A stretch of DNA of 64,000 nt from Orthonyx spaldingii (Eukaryota; Chordata; Aves; Passeriformes; Orthonychidae), in the NCBI GenBank assembly GCA_013397795.1, contig VZTJ01005225.1, positions 1-64,000 on the forward strand, written 5' to 3'. Positions within the stretch are counted from its first letter, which is position 1. Every line of letters starts with the position of its first letter. The translations under genes and the position numbers were made by a program. Below, one piece after another: positions 63,141-64,000 of the stretch. The notes below the pieces were generated by a model. That model saw nothing but the letters and a program-made list of their open reading frames with translations, was not told the origin of the DNA and made no database searches.

Positions 63141-63248
63141 TCACAGAATGGGTCAGGTTGGAAGGAATCACTATGAGTCCTCTGGTTGAACCTCTCTACT
63201 TTGAGTCATCTAAGAGCACATTGCACGGGATTGTGTCCAGACCATTCT
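63141..63248 (-). mobile_element. CR1 3' end nested inside another CR1
   Basis: TCACAGAATGGGTCAGGTTG, GAAGGAATCACTATGAGTCC, CTGGTTGAACCTC and ATTGCACGGGATTGTGTCCA are the reverse complement of the 3' terminus of a CR1 of a different subfamily, beginning with the CR1 terminal repeat. The host CR1 coding sequence ends just left of it (residues NLHPLLD) and resumes just right of it (near TTTTGTTGATGATGCACTTG). The guest is only about 108 bp, severely truncated, and younger than its host. Confidence 0.88.
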
Positions 63249-63292
63249 CCTTAGTTCTCCTTTTGTTGATGATGCACTTGTAAAAACATTTT

Positions 63293-63658
63293 TTAATGTC
63301 TTTCAGCAGCAGTCAGATTATGTTTTATTTGGTCTTTGACCCATCTCTTCTTCTCCCTGCATAACTTCATGACATTCTTGCAGTCCTCCTGAGATACCGT
63401 CCCCTTTTTCCAAAGACCATAATCTCTCCTTTCTTCCCCCAAGTTCCAGCCAAGCTCCCTGTTCTGCCAGACTGACCTCCCTGACTGGCTTTTCTGTCTG
63501 CACATGGGAACGGCCTGATCCTGTGCCTCTAAGATTTCCTTCTTGATTGGCGTCCAGCCTTCCTGGACTCCTGTGCCCTTCAGGACTACCTCCCAAGAGA
63601 TTCTGTCTGCCAGTGTCCTAAACAGCCCAAAGTCCTGTCCCCTGGCAGTCCAAGGCAA
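63293..63658 (-). pseudogene. CR1 ORF2 post-endonuclease linker
   Basis: The minus-strand frame reads ARGQDFGLFRTLADRISWEV, LKGTGVQEGWTPIKKEILEA, QDQAVPMCRQKSQSGRSVWQ, NRELGWNLGEERRDYGLWKK and CKNVMKLCREKKRWVKDQIK. It follows the CR1 linker pattern RDFGLFRELL...ALKGRGVQESW...AQERSIPTCRKSS...PAWMNRELL. It is open over about 120 codons but is joined to no intact endonuclease or RT. Confidence 0.93.
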
Positions 63659-63740
63659 CAGTTCTGCTGAGCTCCTTCTCCAAAGATCAAAAGCTGTATC
63701 ATTCCATTCCCAAGACGACCTCCAACCACCATATCTCCCT

Positions 63741-63998
63741 TTAGCCCTTTTCTGTTGACAAACAGCAGGTCCAGTGGGTGCCTTCCCTAGTTGTCTCCCT
63801 CACTAGCTGTGTCAGGCAGTTCTCTTCCACATGCTCCAGAAACCTTCTAGACTCTTTTCTCTCTGCCATACTGTATTTCCAGCAAATATCTAATAAGTTG
63901 AAGTCTCCCATGAGAACAAGGGTTAGAGGTTCCAGCTGCTTATACAAAATTTTATCTTCCTCTTTGTCCTGTCTGGGTGGTCTGTAACAGACTCCCAC
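63741..63998 (-). pseudogene. CR1 ORF2 endonuclease C-terminal fragment
   Basis: The minus-strand frame encodes GVCYRPPRQDKEEDKILYKQ, LTLVLMGDFNLLDICWKYSM and RRFLEHVEENCLTQLVRETT. The YRPP and MGDFN motifs identify the APE-type endonuclease of CR1 ORF2. The frame then shifts: THWTCCLSTEKG occupies the place where an LDLLFVNRKG-like sequence is found in the adjacent frame, so a frameshift lies near 63780-63800. The N-terminal part is outside the window. Confidence 0.92.
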
Positions 63999-64000
63999 CA

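Larger units (their letters stand above)
62340..64000 (-). mobile_element. CR1 LINE (minus strand), ORF2 region, continues beyond window
   Basis: A long CR1 copy whose minus strand encodes, from the right edge leftward, the end of the endonuclease domain, the post-endonuclease linker and the N-terminal half of the reverse transcriptase. The window edge cuts the 5' side. On the left the copy stops near 62340, just after the RT region containing LDFSKAFDT, so it lacks RT motifs B and C and the 3' UTR. The reading frame is broken by an in-frame TAG, frame changes and a nested CR1 (63141-63248). It shares about 200 bp of element coordinates with the copy at 58754-59775, which shows the two are independent. 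Confidence 0.95.

Overview
The window looks like an AT-rich gene desert (intergenic or deep intronic DNA) from a bird genome. The organism call rests on the repeats. There are at least seven CR1 LINE fragments, showing the short ATTCTRTGAT-type 3' terminal repeats instead of poly(A) and CR1 endonuclease/reverse-transcriptase peptides. There are also several solo LTRs of types I recognise as common in birds. The LTR density suggests a songbird-like or other neoavian genome; that last step is inference. I found no convincing host protein-coding exon, tRNA, rRNA or CRISPR. Open frames outside the repeats are short and resemble nothing I recognise.

Layout. 1-22 kb is single-copy-looking AT-rich DNA with simple-sequence tracts, including an uninterrupted 80-nt polypyrimidine run near 10.8 kb. 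A short CR1 3' end lies at 22.0 kb (+), a probable LTR-like element at 23.9-24.5 kb (+), and a CR1 3' fragment at 30.0-30.4 kb (-). A decayed solo LTR occupies 31.6-32.4 kb (-). The 36.1-38.0 kb interval is a cluster: a probable LTR remnant, then a CR1 (-) split by a solo LTR with a short target duplication. At 45.4-47.3 kb lie two more LTRs. The first, 45392-46100, has TG...CA ends and a perfect 6-bp target duplication. The second carries a stretch clearly related to the Alu domain of 7SL (SRP) RNA. A CR1 3' end lies at 50.3-50.8 kb (+), and a longer CR1 (-) with reverse-transcriptase remnants at 58.8-59.8 kb. From 62.3 kb to the window end runs a long CR1 (-) covering endonuclease, linker and reverse transcriptase, itself interrupted by a second CR1 3' end.

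Nothing here works together as a pathway. The visible biology is the nested history of non-LTR and LTR retroelements in a low-GC host background. All retroelement reading frames are broken by truncation, stops, frame changes or insertions. The most unusual item is the 7SL-derived block at 46796-46925 inside or beside an LTR. All element names rest on recognised sequence patterns, not on database searches.
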